From positions 930,001 through 994,000 of the forward strand of contig NZ_CM004509.1 in assembly GCF_001693435.1 (NCBI RefSeq): a DNA stretch of 64,000 nt, read 5' to 3'. The DNA comes from Gilliamella sp. wkB7 (GTDB lineage Bacteria; Pseudomonadota; Gammaproteobacteria; Enterobacterales; Orbaceae). Position 1 is the stretch's first letter. Each line of letters begins with the position of its first letter. Position numbers and translations under genes: made by a program. Of this stretch, positions 52,087 to 64,000 are shown in pieces. The notes under the pieces were generated by a model, which had not been told where the DNA came from, searched no databases, and worked only from the letters and a program-made list of their open reading frames with translations.

Positions 52087-53715
52087 ATGTTTATTGAACA
52101 AATTGATATTACAGGATTTCGAGGTATTAGCCAATTATCTTTGAAATTTAACGCAAGTTCCAGCGTACTAATTGGCGAGAACCGTTGGGGACGCTCAAGT
52201 TTAATTAGTGCGTTGACGTTATTATCCCTCAACAATAAGTTTTATCAATTTGTTGATACTGACTTTTATCATGACCAAAATCATGTTTATGGAGATCACA
52301 TTAGCATCAAAATTACTTATTGTGAATCGTCCTTAAACGAGCTAGATAAGCAAGCTTATCACTCACTCATTCCAGTTAGCTTTAATTCAGAACAAGATAA
52401 GTTGCGTCGCATTACTTACCATATTAGTGCCGATAAACAAGATGATAATATTATTAGTGAGCATGTGTTGGTTGATGCAAACGGTGAGCCCTTTAATATT
52501 GAAAATCATAAATTGTTGATTGCTAATTTAATTGAACTCAATCCAGTAATGGCACTAAAAAATACAATTAACAGTGACGATTTACCCATTACCAATCAAC
52601 CCTTGTCGCAATATTTTGTTGAGCAACTGTCAAATCAGTTAAAGACACATTCTTCACAATTAAGCCAAAATGAATTACAACGCGGTTTGCAAGCTGCTCG
52701 TGCACTTTTAGAATATTACTTTGTGGATCAGCAGCATCGCTATCATTATAAACAAGTGGCCAAAAAAACGAGCCCACGCAGTGAAGATTGGGATTCACTT
52801 GAGCGCATTAATAATATTTTGGATGATTTAGATGATGATTACTTACGTGCAACCTTGTTAGGGGTATTTGGGTCGCTCATTAATGCCAAAGGCAATACTG
52901 CTCTTTCACAAAGTTCAGTACCCATTTTAATTTTAGAAGAGCCTGAAAGCCAAATCCACCCTATCATCTTATCAGTTGGATTTCGGTTACTTAAACATCT
53001 ACCAACGCAAAAAATTATCACCTCTAATTCTAGTGATTTAGTATCACTCTTTCCATTAGATACAATTTATCGCTTGATTCGTCTACCAGATAAAATCATT
53101 GCAAAATACATTGCGCCGCGTTCTTTTGGAACTGATGATAGTCGTCGAATTTTGTTTCATATTTTCTATCGACGTGCCAGTGCCATATTTGCCCGTTGTT
53201 GGTTATTAGTGGAAGGCGAAACCGAAGTTTGGTTACTGCGAGAACTTGCTGAACAGAGTGGTTATCATTTAAGTTCGGAAGGAGTACAGTTAATTGAATT
53301 TGCTCAATGCGGTTTAAAACCGTTGATAAAATATGCCAATCGAATGGGCATTCATTGGTATGTAATAACCGATGGAGATATGGCAGGTAAAAAATATGCT
53401 GATACAGTGAAATCACTATGTCCTGAAGGCAAAAATCCAAGTGATTATTTAACTGTTTTGCCTGCACGAGATATTGAAAACTTCTTGTTTAAACATGGCT
53501 TTAGTGATGTTTATAAATTAGCAGCGTATAATACTGTGCAACATATTGATATGCCTGTACCTAAAATTATTCAAAAAGCGATTCATCGCAGTTCTAAACC
53601 CGATTTAGCTATTGCTGTTTGTGATGATGCAAAATCCCGTGGCGTAAGTGCTATACCACATTTATTAACTGATACATTTGCTAAAATTGTTAAAGCATCA
53701 AAAAATTTTGCTTAA
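52087..53715 (+). CDS. ybjD: OLD-family ATP-dependent endonuclease YbjD
   Basis: The 542-residue product has an N-terminal SMC-like ATPase half with a P-loop (SVLIGENRWGRSSLISAL near residue 27), Walker B ILEEPESQIHP near 281 and a C-terminal TOPRIM half (LLVEGETEVWLL near 375; ITDGDMAGKK near 427). This is the OLD (overcoming lysogenization defect) family, and the overall match is to YbjD (about 550 residues). The physiological role of YbjD is not settled. It follows waaP by 14 bases, so it may share the waaGP transcript. Confidence 0.9.
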   Translation: MFIEQIDITGFRGISQLSLKFNASSSVLIGENRWGRSSLISALTLLSLNNKFYQFVDTDFYHDQNHVYGDHISIKITYCESSLNELDKQAYHSLIPVSFNSEQDKLRRITYHISADKQDDNIISEHVLVDANGEPFNIENHKLLIANLIELNPVMALKNTINSDDLPITNQPLSQYFVEQLSNQLKTHSSQLSQNELQRGLQAARALLEYYFVDQQHRYHYKQVAKKTSPRSEDWDSLERINNILDDLDDDYLRATLLGVFGSLINAKGNTALSQSSVPILILEEPESQIHPIILSVGFRLLKHLPTQKIITSNSSDLVSLFPLDTIYRLIRLPDKIIAKYIAPRSFGTDDSRRILFHIFYRRASAIFARCWLLVEGETEVWLLRELAEQSGYHLSSEGVQLIEFAQCGLKPLIKYANRMGIHWYVITDGDMAGKKYADTVKSLCPEGKNPSDYLTVLPARDIENFLFKHGFSDVYKLAAYNTVQHIDMPVPKIIQKAIHRSSKPDLAIAVCDDAKSRGVSAIPHLLTDTFAKIVKASKNFA

Positions 53716-53833
53716 GCACTTATTGAATACGTATTATTAAAAAGATTTGTTAATGGGATAGATTGAATGATTATTTAAAAATGTCAGTTGTAGATATAGC
53801 GATTCTGTATAGTTATTTTTTATTTATTAATAT

Positions 53834-53856
53834 TCCGCCGAATCATTATCGGCGGA
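53834..53856. terminator. hairpin between convergent ybjD and ettA
   Basis: TCCGCCGA pairs exactly with TCGGCGGA around a seven-base loop. It is placed to end transcription from either side. T tracts are weak. Confidence 0.6.
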
Positions 53857-53878
53857 TAATCTTAATTGACAATATCAA

Positions 53879-55546
53879 CTATTTCGTAATACGTTTGTAT
53901 TTAGCACGTTTTGGTTCGACAGCTTCTGCACCTAAAGTACGTTTTTTCCACTCTTCATATTCAGTAAAGTTACCTTCAAAGAACTCAACATGCCCTTCGT
54001 CTTGGTAATCCAAAATATGAGTAGCAATACGGTCAAGGAACCAGCGGTCATGCGATATAACTAAAGCACAGCCAGGAAACTCTAACAACGCATTTTCAAG
54101 CGCACGCAATGTTTCAACATCTAGGTCATTGGTCGGTTCATCAAGCAATAACACATTGCCACCAACTTGTAATAATTTGGCTAAATGTACTCGCCCGCGT
54201 TCACCACCTGAAAGTTCACCAACACGTTTTTGCTGATCAACGCCTTTAAAATTAAAGCGACCTACATAAGCACGGCTTGGAATTTCGAAATTACCAATAC
54301 GCATAATATCTTGTCCATTGGATATTTCATCCCAAACGGTTTTTTTATCATCCATACTATCGCGGAACTGATCAACCGATGCTAATTGTACTGTATCACC
54401 TAAGGTGATAGTACCTGAATCTGGCTGCTCTTTACCTGATAACATTCTAAATAGTGTTGATTTACCCGCACCATTTGGACCAATGATCCCCACAATTGCC
54501 CCTTTTGGAATAGTGAATGAAAGATTATCGATCAGTACGCGATCACCATAAGATTTACTTAAATTGCTTACTTCGATAACTTTGTCACCTAAACGTTGCC
54601 CAGGTGGAATAAAGAGTTCGTTTGTTTCGTTACGTTTTTGGTAATCGTTGCTGTTTAACTCTTCAAATCTAGCTAAACGGGCTTTACTTTTCGCTTGACG
54701 ACCTTTTGGATTTTGTCTTACCCATTCAAGTTCTTTCTCAATCGATTTACGACGTGCTGATTCGGTTGCCGCTTCTTGCGCTAGGCGCTGATCTTTTTGT
54801 TCAAGCCAAGATGAATAGTTGCCTTCCCATGGAATACCCTCACCACGGTCAAGCTCCAAAATCCATCCCGCAACATTATCTAAGAAGTAACGGTCATGAG
54901 TTACAGCAACAACGGTTCCTTCATAATCATGTAAAAAACGTTCAAGCCAAGCTACAGATTCAGCATCCAGATGGTTAGTTGGTTCATCAATTAATAACAT
55001 ATCTGGTTTTTCAAGCAATAATTGACAGATAGCAACACGACGACGCTCACCACCTGATAAATTTTCAATTTTCGCATCCCAATCAGGTAAACGTAAGGCA
55101 TCGGCTGCACGCTCTAATTGGTTATCTAAATTGTGGGCATCTTGCGATTGAATAATTGCTTCAAGCTCTGCTTGTTCTTTGGCTAATTTATCAAAATCGG
55201 CATCAGGATCAGCATAAGCAGCATAAACTTCATCTAGTCGAGCGAGTGCTTTTTTGGCATCACCAACAGCCTGTTCAATCGCCTCACGTACAGTTTGCTT
55301 AGGATCGAGCTTAGGTTCTTGAGGTAAATAACCGATTTTAATATCGGGTTGTGGGCGAGCTTCGCCTTCAATCTCAGTATCCACACCCGCCATAATACGT
55401 AATAATGTAGATTTACCTGCACCATTTAAACCGAGTACCCCAATTTTGGCACCCGGAAAAAAACTTAAAGAGATATCTTTTAAAATATAGCGTTTAGGGG
55501 GAACAATCTTCCCTACGCGGTTCATGGTATAGACATATTGCGCCAT
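53879..55546 (-). CDS. ettA: energy-dependent translational throttle protein EttA
   Basis: The 555-residue ABC-F protein has two ATPase domains and no membrane segment: GLNGAGKSTL near residue 41 with LSGGERRRV near 165, and GPNGAGKSTL near 358 with LSGGERGRV near 445. The second Walker B reads LLLDEPTNDLD, the conserved EttA form. EttA binds the ribosomal E site and gates entry into the elongation cycle according to ATP/ADP ratio. Length equals E. coli EttA (555). Confidence 0.97.
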   Translation of the reverse strand: MAQYVYTMNRVGKIVPPKRYILKDISLSFFPGAKIGVLGLNGAGKSTLLRIMAGVDTEIEGEARPQPDIKIGYLPQEPKLDPKQTVREAIEQAVGDAKKALARLDEVYAAYADPDADFDKLAKEQAELEAIIQSQDAHNLDNQLERAADALRLPDWDAKIENLSGGERRRVAICQLLLEKPDMLLIDEPTNHLDAESVAWLERFLHDYEGTVVAVTHDRYFLDNVAGWILELDRGEGIPWEGNYSSWLEQKDQRLAQEAATESARRKSIEKELEWVRQNPKGRQAKSKARLARFEELNSNDYQKRNETNELFIPPGQRLGDKVIEVSNLSKSYGDRVLIDNLSFTIPKGAIVGIIGPNGAGKSTLFRMLSGKEQPDSGTITLGDTVQLASVDQFRDSMDDKKTVWDEISNGQDIMRIGNFEIPSRAYVGRFNFKGVDQQKRVGELSGGERGRVHLAKLLQVGGNVLLLDEPTNDLDVETLRALENALLEFPGCALVISHDRWFLDRIATHILDYQDEGHVEFFEGNFTEYEEWKKRTLGAEAVEPKRAKYKRITK

Positions 55547-55748
55547 AAAACATCATCCGTTTAATTAATTAAAACTAGCAACCTATTGTATTGCTATGTG
55601 ATTGATGGCGTATATTGTAATGATTCTATCTGTATGGTCTAGGGTTATTTTTTTATAATGTCAAATTTACACCAGAACAACAACAAATGACTGAAGATAT
55701 ATTCTTAAAATCTGACAATTATTTTCAAAAATAGTACCGGTCTTTTTA

Positions 55749-55780
55749 AATTATCCCACCCATTATTGGACGGGATAATT
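55749..55780 (-). terminator. hairpin terminator after nfsB
   Basis: AATTATCCC pairs with GGGATAATT, with further inner CC/GG pairs, 25 bases after the nfsB stop. Confidence 0.6.
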
Positions 55781-55804
55781 ATAAATATTACTCTATTTTA
55801 ATAT

Positions 55805-56449
55805 TTATAAAAAAGTAAAAATCTGTTCTTTTGGTAGACGTGATTTAGGGCGATGCGCATTACCGTCATTTTCAGATCGATAACCTAGAGTCGCAATCAC
55901 TAAACTTTTTAATCCTTTTGCTTTTAAATCTAAAATCTCATCCATTTTTTCACAATCAAATCCTTCAACAGCTGTTGAATCAATACCAATAGCAGCAGCT
56001 GCAAAAAGCAATTGCCCTAAAGCGAGATAGGCTTGTTTACCCTCCCAACATTGCTGAGATTGAGATGTTGAGCTATTTAAATTAACAAAATAACGTCTAC
56101 CTTGATCCTGAGCATCTTTTAATTCGGCTGTTGGTATGCGCCCATCTTTTTCTTCTTGTTTTAATAAATTAACTAAATGCGCTTCATCTAATGGCGTTTT
56201 AATACAAAAAACTATAGTGTGCGATGAGTCTGTGACTCGAGGTTGATTAAACTCAGCAATTGCCGGTAAAATTTTATTTTTAACGGGATCATTATCAATC
56301 ACAAAAAAATGCCATGGCTGAGAATTGACTGATGATGGACTGTTTCGTAAAACCGTTAATAATTGTTCAAGTTTCTCTTTAGGGATTTTTTTAGTTTTAT
56401 CATAATGTTTGGTTGTGTAACGGTTTTGGGAAATCTCGACAATATTCAT
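55805..56449 (-). CDS. nfsB: oxygen-insensitive NAD(P)H nitroreductase/dihydropteridine reductase
   Basis: The 214-residue FMN flavoprotein begins MNIVEISQNRYTTKHYDKTK, with SSVNSQPWHFFVI near residue 38, ALGQLLFAAAAIGIDSTAVEGFD near 142 and IATLGYRSENDGNA near 185, all typical of NfsB (E. coli 217 residues). It reduces nitroaromatics and quinones in the cytosol. Unlike the nitroreductase-like protein at 46313-46951, it has no signal peptide. It is a single-gene unit. Confidence 0.92.
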   Translation of the reverse strand: MNIVEISQNRYTTKHYDKTKKIPKEKLEQLLTVLRNSPSSVNSQPWHFFVIDNDPVKNKILPAIAEFNQPRVTDSSHTIVFCIKTPLDEAHLVNLLKQEEKDGRIPTAELKDAQDQGRRYFVNLNSSTSQSQQCWEGKQAYLALGQLLFAAAAIGIDSTAVEGFDCEKMDEILDLKAKGLKSLVIATLGYRSENDGNAHRPKSRLPKEQIFTFL

Positions 56450-56863
56450 ATCATAACTCCATCTTAATGATTGTTAATGAAAGGTAACTTAAAGATTTTT
56501 AAAATTAGATTAATTAGATACTCTTGTCAAATTTATGAATTGGATAATAATTAAATTAACTAAAGTATTGAGTGTTTTTTAATAAACATTGCTTGATATT
56601 GTGCACACATTTTGCTCAATTACAATATAATTGTTGCTTAAATGATATCTCTTTAACAGGTTTACATAAAAATCCATTAAATAAATAAACTAACATGACT
56701 ATTAATAATGAACAATTGTTATTAACGCATACAAAATTTTTACCAATAATTAGTATGTTAAAAGTAATATTCTATAAATATTAATCTTGACATTTAAATT
56801 ATTATTTGATAAAACTAATGACAATATTTTGACCAATTTAAACTAAATAGTCAGAGAATTTTA
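56450..56863. other. divergent intergenic region nfsB/leu operon, with leu promoter
   Basis: About 410 A/T-rich bases. A perfect -35 TTGACA at 56787-56792, with a TAAAAC -10-like element 17 bases later, would start transcription about 40 bases before the leucine leader peptide. The nfsB promoter must also lie here. No gene is visible. Confidence 0.5.
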
Positions 56864-56938
56864 ATGATTAAAACAAATTACCTTTTGCTCACACTCCTCC
56901 TCGCATCTTATTGCGCGGATATCTTGTGTGTAGAGTAA
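56864..56938 (+). CDS. leuL: leu operon leader peptide
   Basis: The 24-residue frame reads MIKTNYLLLTLLLASYCADI followed by LCVE. Leucine occupies residues 7-9 and 11-13, six of seven consecutive codons (CTT TTG CTC ACA CTC CTC CTC), including rare-type CTC codons. This is the classic design of a leucine attenuation leader: ribosome stalling at these codons when charged tRNA-Leu is scarce opens the downstream antiterminator. It lies between the likely promoter and the attenuator terminator, before leuA. Confidence 0.88.
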   Translation: MIKTNYLLLTLLLASYCADILCVE

Positions 56939-57001
56939 AGATAATTTATTAAATAACTCGACTAAATTAACAAGAACCCGCGCTAAAGTGCGGGTTTTTT
57001 G
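56913..57001 (+). promoter_or_regulatory. leu operon transcription attenuator
   Basis: The terminator stem AACCCGC (56975-56981) with GCGGGTT (56990-56996) is extended by inner pairs and followed by a T run. GCGCGG at 56913-56918, inside leader codons 17-19, can pair with CCGCGC at 56978-56983 and so disrupt it. This gives the two alternative folds needed for leucine-controlled attenuation. Confidence 0.83.
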
Positions 57002-57054
57002 TTTTCTTAACTTGAAATATCGCAATAGTGCTAAAATATAAAAAGGATAAAACA

Positions 57055-59744
<2,690 letters not shown>

Positions 59745-59765
59745 TAGTTTTTGATCAATCCGATT

Positions 59766-59811
59766 AAGGGATATTCGAGTATTGGTGGCTTGTCACTTTT
59801 TGATATCCCTT
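59766..59811 (+). repeat. intercistronic hairpin between leuB and leuC
   Basis: AAGGGATAT pairs exactly with ATATCCCTT across a 28-base loop in the 158-base gap. It may affect the relative level of leuCD. It lacks a strong T tract. Confidence 0.45.
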
Positions 59812-59902
59812 TCAGGTTTTAATGATTATTTAACTGTTAGAGAATGATATATGTTAGTTAATTTTTTAGTACCCGTTATAAGAAATAACAAGGAAAACAG
59901 CA

Positions 59903-61303
59903 ATGTCAAAAACACTGTATCAAAAATTGTATGATGCACATGTCGTTTACGAAGCGCCTAATGAGACGCCTATCTTATATATCGATCGTCATTTAGTTCA
60001 TGAAGTTACCTCTCCGCAAGCATTTGATGGTTTGCGAGCCATGAATCGTAAAGTACGACAACCTAATAAAACTTTTGCGACGATGGATCATAATACTTCA
60101 ACTAAAAGTAATGATCTTAGTGCTTGTAGTGAAATGGCTCGAATTCAATTAACCGAACTGGATAAAAATGCCAAAGAATTTGGGGTTTCATTATATGGTT
60201 TACAAAGCCCATTACGCGGTATTGTTCATGTGGTAGGACCAGAACAAGGAATGACTTTACCAGGAATGACCATTGTATGCGGAGACTCTCATACAGCTAC
60301 ACACGGAGCTTTTGGTGCATTGGCATTCGGTATTGGTACTTCGGAAGTTGAACATGTGTTAGCAACCCAAACGCTAAAACAGGGTCGAGCCAAAACCATG
60401 AAAATTGAAGTTAAAGGGCATGTTGCCGATGGTATTACCGCAAAAGATATTATTTTAGCAATTATTGGTAAAACAACGAGTGCTGGTGGTACTGGACATG
60501 TGGTTGAGTTTTGTGGTGAAGCAATAAAAGCCTTATCTATGGAAGGCCGTATGACATTATGTAATATGGCAATTGAAATGGGCGCGAAAGCGGGCATTAT
60601 CGCACCCGATGAAGTTACCTTTGAATATTTGAAAGGTCGTCAATTTTCGCCAAAAGGTGAAGACTTTGACAAAGCAGTCGCTTATTGGAAAACATTAAAA
60701 ACAGATGAAGGTGCCCATTTTGATACCATTGTAACGTTAGAAGGTAAAGATATTGCGCCACAAGTAACATGGGGTACTAATCCTGGTCAGGTAACTTCGA
60801 TTGATGCTCAAGTGCCAAACCCTAATGATTTTACTGATCCTATCGAGAAACATTCAGCAGAACGTGCTTTAGCTTACATGGGATTAACAGCTGGAACTAA
60901 AATGTCGGACATAAAAATTAATAAAGTCTTCATCGGTTCATGTACTAATTCACGTATTGAAGATTTACGTGCTGCGGCTCAAATTGCTAAAGGTCGTAAA
61001 GTTGCCGATGGAGTGCAAGCATTGGTCGTTCCTGGATCAGGGCCTGTTCGAGAGCAAGCAGAAGCTGAAGGGTTAGATAAAATTTTTATTGAAGCTGGTT
61101 TTGAATGGCGTTTACCAGGCTGTTCAATGTGTTTAGCGATGAATGATGATAAGTTAGCACCGGGCGACCGCTGTGCATCAACCAGTAACCGTAATTTTGA
61201 AGGACGTCAAGGTCGTGATGCCCGTACGCATTTAGTCAGTCCTGCTATGGCAGCAGCGGCAGCTATTACTGGTCATTTTACTGATATTCGCAAATCATTT
61301 TAA
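59903..61303 (+). CDS. leuC: 3-isopropylmalate dehydratase large subunit
   Basis: The 466-residue aconitase-family subunit isomerises 2- to 3-isopropylmalate with LeuD. The [4Fe-4S] cysteines are visible in [17 protein letters not shown] near residue 348 and [10 protein letters not shown] near 408. The [19 protein letters not shown] segment near 130 is conserved. Length equals E. coli LeuC (466). leuD follows after 11 bases, with GGAGG before its ATG. Confidence 0.97.
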   Translation: MSKTLYQKLYDAHVVYEAPNETPILYIDRHLVHEVTSPQAFDGLRAMNRKVRQPNKTFATMDHNTSTKSNDLSACSEMARIQLTELDKNAKEFGVSLYGLQSPLRGIVHVVGPEQGMTLPGMTIVCGDSHTATHGAFGALAFGIGTSEVEHVLATQTLKQGRAKTMKIEVKGHVADGITAKDIILAIIGKTTSAGGTGHVVEFCGEAIKALSMEGRMTLCNMAIEMGAKAGIIAPDEVTFEYLKGRQFSPKGEDFDKAVAYWKTLKTDEGAHFDTIVTLEGKDIAPQVTWGTNPGQVTSIDAQVPNPNDFTDPIEKHSAERALAYMGLTAGTKMSDIKINKVFIGSCTNSRIEDLRAAAQIAKGRKVADGVQALVVPGSGPVREQAEAEGLDKIFIEAGFEWRLPGCSMCLAMNDDKLAPGDRCASTSNRNFEGRQGRDARTHLVSPAMAAAAAITGHFTDIRKSF

Positions 61304-61314
61304 GGAGGCTTGTC

Positions 61315-61917
61315 ATGGCTAAATTTACAAAACATACCGGACTAGTCGTACCTTTAGATGCGGCTAACGTTGATACTGATGCAATTATCCCTAAACAGTT
61401 TTTACAAAAAGTAACCCGTACTGGCTTTGGTAAACATGCATTTCATGAATGGCGCTTTTTAGATGATGCTGGTCAGCAACCAAATCCCGATTTCGTACTG
61501 AACAAACCACGTTATAAAGGCGCAAGTATTTTATTAGCACGCGAAAATTTTGGTTGTGGTTCATCACGTGAACATGCGCCATGGGCACTTGCCGATTATG
61601 GTTTTAAAACCATCATTGGTTCAAGTTTTGCTGATATTTTTTACAATAACTCGTTTAATAATCAGTTACTATTAGTTAATTTATCAGAAGAAGATGTTGA
61701 TGAATTATTTAAAATTGTTGAAGCTAACGAAGGGATAGAATTTACTATCGATCTGGTTAACGAAGTCGTGATTGCTGGCGATAAACAATATTCATTTAAA
61801 ATTGATGCATTTAAACGTCACTGTTTATTAAATGGTTTGGATAATATTGGATTAACCTTACAGCATGAAGATGCGATTAGCACATTTGAAAACAAAATTC
61901 CAACCTTTTTAGCTTAA
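61315..61917 (+). CDS. leuD: 3-isopropylmalate dehydratase small subunit
   Basis: The 200-residue subunit carries the swivel domain that completes the LeuCD active site. Visible are [20 protein letters not shown] near residue 18 and the [19 protein letters not shown] motif near 77. Length matches E. coli LeuD (201). It is the last gene of the leu operon, and a GGCGCC hairpin follows nine bases after the stop. Confidence 0.97.
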   Translation: MAKFTKHTGLVVPLDAANVDTDAIIPKQFLQKVTRTGFGKHAFHEWRFLDDAGQQPNPDFVLNKPRYKGASILLARENFGCGSSREHAPWALADYGFKTIIGSSFADIFYNNSFNNQLLLVNLSEEDVDELFKIVEANEGIEFTIDLVNEVVIAGDKQYSFKIDAFKRHCLLNGLDNIGLTLQHEDAISTFENKIPTFLA

Positions 61918-61925
61918 TTATTTAA

Positions 61926-61942
61926 GGCGCCCTTTTGGCGCC
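61926..61942 (+). terminator. hairpin after leuD
   Basis: GGCGCC repeats on both arms with a CTTTT loop. There is no T tract afterwards, so termination is doubtful. It may only reduce read-through into the methyltransferase gene. Confidence 0.5.
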
Positions 61943-61960
61943 AAATTATGGGAAATCGCT

Positions 61961-62725
61961 ATGGCAACACATCACGATCATGTAAAACAGCAATTTGGTG
62001 AACAAGCTAATGCCTATTTGACCAGTAAAGTTCACGCCCAAGGTCCCGATCTACAATATTTATCTAACTTGCTTGCTAACTATCCTGAAGCTCAATTACT
62101 TGATATGGGTTGCGGTGCAGGTCATGTTAGTTTTATTGCCGCACAGCATGTAAAACATGTTATCGCTTATGATCTATCCGATGAAATGTTATCTGTCGTT
62201 TCTCAAACAGCTAAGGAACGAGGTTTAAATAATCTAACCACAGTACAAGGTTATGCCGAACAGCAACCTTTTGCCGATAGTCAATTTGATATTGTTGCAA
62301 GTCGCTATTCCGCACATCATTGGCACGATGTGGGTAAAAGTTTACGTGAATTACATAGGATCACTAAACCAAATGGCAAATTGATAATTATGGATGTGGT
62401 ATCCCCCGGACATCCAGTATTAGATATCTGGTTACAAACCATTGAAGCGTTGCGTGATACATCACATGTTCGTGACTATACGCCAGGTGAATGGTTAACA
62501 TTTTTGACCGAAGCTGGTTTTACTATCGATAATATTGCTCGTCATCGTTTAACACTCTCTTTTGATACATGGGTTAAACGCATGCGTACACCAACGCAAT
62601 TAGTGGAAGCAATTAGAGCTTATCAAGAAACAGCTGCTAGTGATACAAAAAACTATTTTGAACTGCAACCTGATGGCTCATTTACTACAGATATGATGAT
62701 TATTGAAACCAGCAGAATTGTTTGA
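61961..62725 (+). CDS. class I SAM-dependent methyltransferase (YafE/UbiE-like)
   Basis: The 254-residue cytosolic protein has the methyltransferase 11 fold: motif I LLDMGCGAGHVSFIAA near residue 46, motif II DLSDEML near 71, motif IV FDIVASRYSAHHWHDV near 108 and post-motif ITKPNGKLIIMD near 133. The substrate is unknown. The family includes YafE and quinone-biosynthesis enzymes such as UbiE. It starts about 40 bases after leuD and ends at a hairpin shared with rpoN. Confidence 0.85.
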   Translation: MATHHDHVKQQFGEQANAYLTSKVHAQGPDLQYLSNLLANYPEAQLLDMGCGAGHVSFIAAQHVKHVIAYDLSDEMLSVVSQTAKERGLNNLTTVQGYAEQQPFADSQFDIVASRYSAHHWHDVGKSLRELHRITKPNGKLIIMDVVSPGHPVLDIWLQTIEALRDTSHVRDYTPGEWLTFLTEAGFTIDNIARHRLTLSFDTWVKRMRTPTQLVEAIRAYQETAASDTKNYFELQPDGSFTTDMMIIETSRIV

Positions 62726-62749
62726 TTTCTCAATTCAAATGGTTATATA

Positions 62750-62783
62750 ACAGCTTTGTAATTAGTCTGTCGCTCAAAGCTGT
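62750..62783. terminator. terminator between the methyltransferase gene and rpoN
   Basis: ACAGCTTTG (62750-62758) pairs with CAAAGCTGT (62775-62783), followed by TTT on the plus strand. The rpoN stop codon lies inside the right arm. Confidence 0.65.
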
Positions 62784-64000
62784 TTTCGCTGACTCGATGG
62801 TGGAATTGACAAACTTTCGCGATATTTGGCCACTGTCCTTCGAGCAATAATAATCCCTTGTTTTTCTAACATTGATACTAATTTACTGTCGCTCAATGGT
62901 TTTTTACTGTCTTCTGTGGATATATATTTTTTAATTAAAGCACGAATAGCAGTAGACGATGCCTCGCCCCCAGACTCAGTATTAACATGGCTTGAAAAAA
63001 AGAATTTTAGTTCAAATATTCCTGCTGGACACTGTAAATATTTTTGGGTAGTCACACGAGAAATCGTTGATTCATGCATATCAATCGCTGTAGCAACATC
63101 CGACAGAATCATCGGTTTCATATATTCTGCACCATGCTCAAAAAATTCTTGTTGGTGTTCAACTATAAATTGGCTGACTTTCAACAAGGTTTCGTTACGA
63201 TTTTCAATACTTTTAATAAACCAATTGGCATCTTGCAAATGTGATTTTATATATTGACTATCGCTTTGACTGGCAATTTTTTCCATTGCTGCATATTGCT
63301 GATTAATGCGTAAAGTCGGCATGGTGTCATTATTTAAATCAACAATCCATCGCCCATTCATTTTTTTGACTAATACATCTGGAATCACATAATCTGGGGA
63401 AGTGGTATTAACCGAATCACCAGGGTAAGGCTGTAAATGCTGAATAAAATCGATAGATTCTTTAAGTTGTTCATCTGTTGCATTCAACATTTTTTTTAAT
63501 GTTCGATAATCGCGAACCGCTAATAAATCAAGATAATTATCAATGATTTGTTTAACAAAAGTTGGCGGTGTCAAATATTGGATTTGGATAGATAAACACT
63601 CTTGCAACGTTCTGGCACCAATACCGATTGGGTCAAAATGCCAAATTCGTTTTAAAACGGTTTCAACTTCTTCAAGTTCAATCTCATCATTACCTTGTTC
63701 TTCCAAGATTTCATCTAATGAAACAGTCAAATAACCTCTTTCATCAATAGCATCAATAATTGACACAGCAATGGCACAATCAATTTCGCTAAAAGGGGTT
63801 AAATCAAGTTGCCATTTTAAATAGTCATGTAATGTTTCATGGGTTTCCCCTTGGTAAACTGGTAACTCATCATTACAATAATCAGAATGAGTTCCAGAAG
63901 GCGTACCTGCCGTATAAATATCATCTAATGATGCATCAAGTGGGATGTCGTCTGGAATTTCTCGGCTATCCAAGGCTTCACGAGTGTCAACATTTTCATT
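62774..64000 (-). CDS. rpoN: RNA polymerase sigma-54 factor RpoN, C-terminal part (runs off the right edge)
   Basis: The frame is open to the window edge, giving about 408 codons of the C-terminal part. The core-binding region ([36 protein letters not shown]) is followed by the helix-turn-helix region ([20 protein letters not shown]). The RpoN box [10 protein letters not shown] that reads the -24 promoter element follows, 13 residues before the end. Sigma-54 directs transcription that requires enhancer-binding ATPase activators. The activator-interacting N terminus lies outside the window. Confidence 0.95.
   Translation of the reverse strand, partial: NENVDTREALDSREIPDDIPLDASLDDIYTAGTPSGTHSDYCNDELPVYQGETHETLHDYLKWQLDLTPFSEIDCAIAVSIIDAIDERGYLTVSLDEILEEQGNDEIELEEVETVLKRIWHFDPIGIGARTLQECLSIQIQYLTPPTFVKQIIDNYLDLLAVRDYRTLKKMLNATDEQLKESIDFIQHLQPYPGDSVNTTSPDYVIPDVLVKKMNGRWIVDLNNDTMPTLRINQQYAAMEKIASQSDSQYIKSHLQDANWFIKSIENRNETLLKVSQFIVEHQQEFFEHGAEYMKPMILSDVATAIDMHESTISRVTTQKYLQCPAGIFELKFFFSSHVNTESGGEASSTAIRALIKKYISTEDSKKPLSDSKLVSMLEKQGIIIARRTVAKYRESLSIPPSSQRKQL

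Noticed and set aside
53763..54008. 81-codon plus-strand frame overlapping the end of ettA
   Set aside because: Its second half lies antisense to conserved EttA coding sequence, and it resembles no known protein.

Overview
The window looks like a chromosomal segment of a low-G+C gammaproteobacterium. The gene set (waaG/waaP LPS core genes, hemG, sohB, typA, ettA, yhcC, ybjD, rpoN, leuABCD, mtlADR, type I-E CRISPR repeats) and the A/T-rich codon use fit the family Orbaceae (Gilliamella, Frischella, Orbus: insect-gut symbionts) best. That placement is inference from gene content and composition, not from a marker comparison.

Layout. 1-1.7 kb: 5' part of a TonB-dependent receptor gene behind a Fur-box-like site. 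1.9-5.2 kb: aspT-aspD, an aspartate:alanine exchanger with aspartate 4-decarboxylase. 5.7-8.1 kb: an unrecognised exported protein and sohB. 8.2-10.3 kb: fhs with an overlapping two-cluster ferredoxin. 10.4-12.9 kb: typA and hemG. 13.5-16.7 kb: glmU-glmS. 17.0-18.4 kb: an AbiH-type phage-defence gene, very A/T-rich and bounded by long hairpins. 19.1-23.0 kb: the mannitol operon mtlA-mtlD-mtlR behind two perfect CRP sites.

23.0-34.7 kb is a type VI secretion cargo locus wrapped around rlmKL: vgrG, an unrecognised membrane protein, a Tle-type lipase effector and a Tli4-type immunity gene. It has the form of a diverged tandem duplication. Copy 1 keeps intact vgrG and rlmKL but only remnants of effector and immunity genes. 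Copy 2 keeps intact effector and immunity genes but only a vgrG stub and the last ~125 codons of rlmKL. A third short piece of the same repeat lies near 35.6 kb.

34.8-37.4 kb: VOC protein, UspF-like protein, GNAT acetyltransferase and yceF. 37.4-47.0 kb: a ten-gene minus-strand iron-uptake operon related to fetMP/P19-FTR1 systems: exported nitroreductase-like protein, FTR1 permease, P19 protein, DUF2318 membrane protein, two FtsX/MacB-like permeases, ABC ATPase, DUF4418 protein, a third permease broken by one in-frame stop, and a second ATPase. A Fur-box-like site lies upstream.

47.2-47.9 kb: two small type I-E CRISPR arrays (1 and 5 spacers) with related leaders and no cas genes in view. 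48.2-53.7 kb: yhcC, waaG-waaP and ybjD. 53.9-56.4 kb: ettA and nfsB. 56.8-61.9 kb: leucine operon with leader peptide and attenuator, then leuABCD. 62.0-64.0 kb: a methyltransferase and the 3' part of rpoN. No rRNA, tRNA, transposase or integrase gene was recognised.
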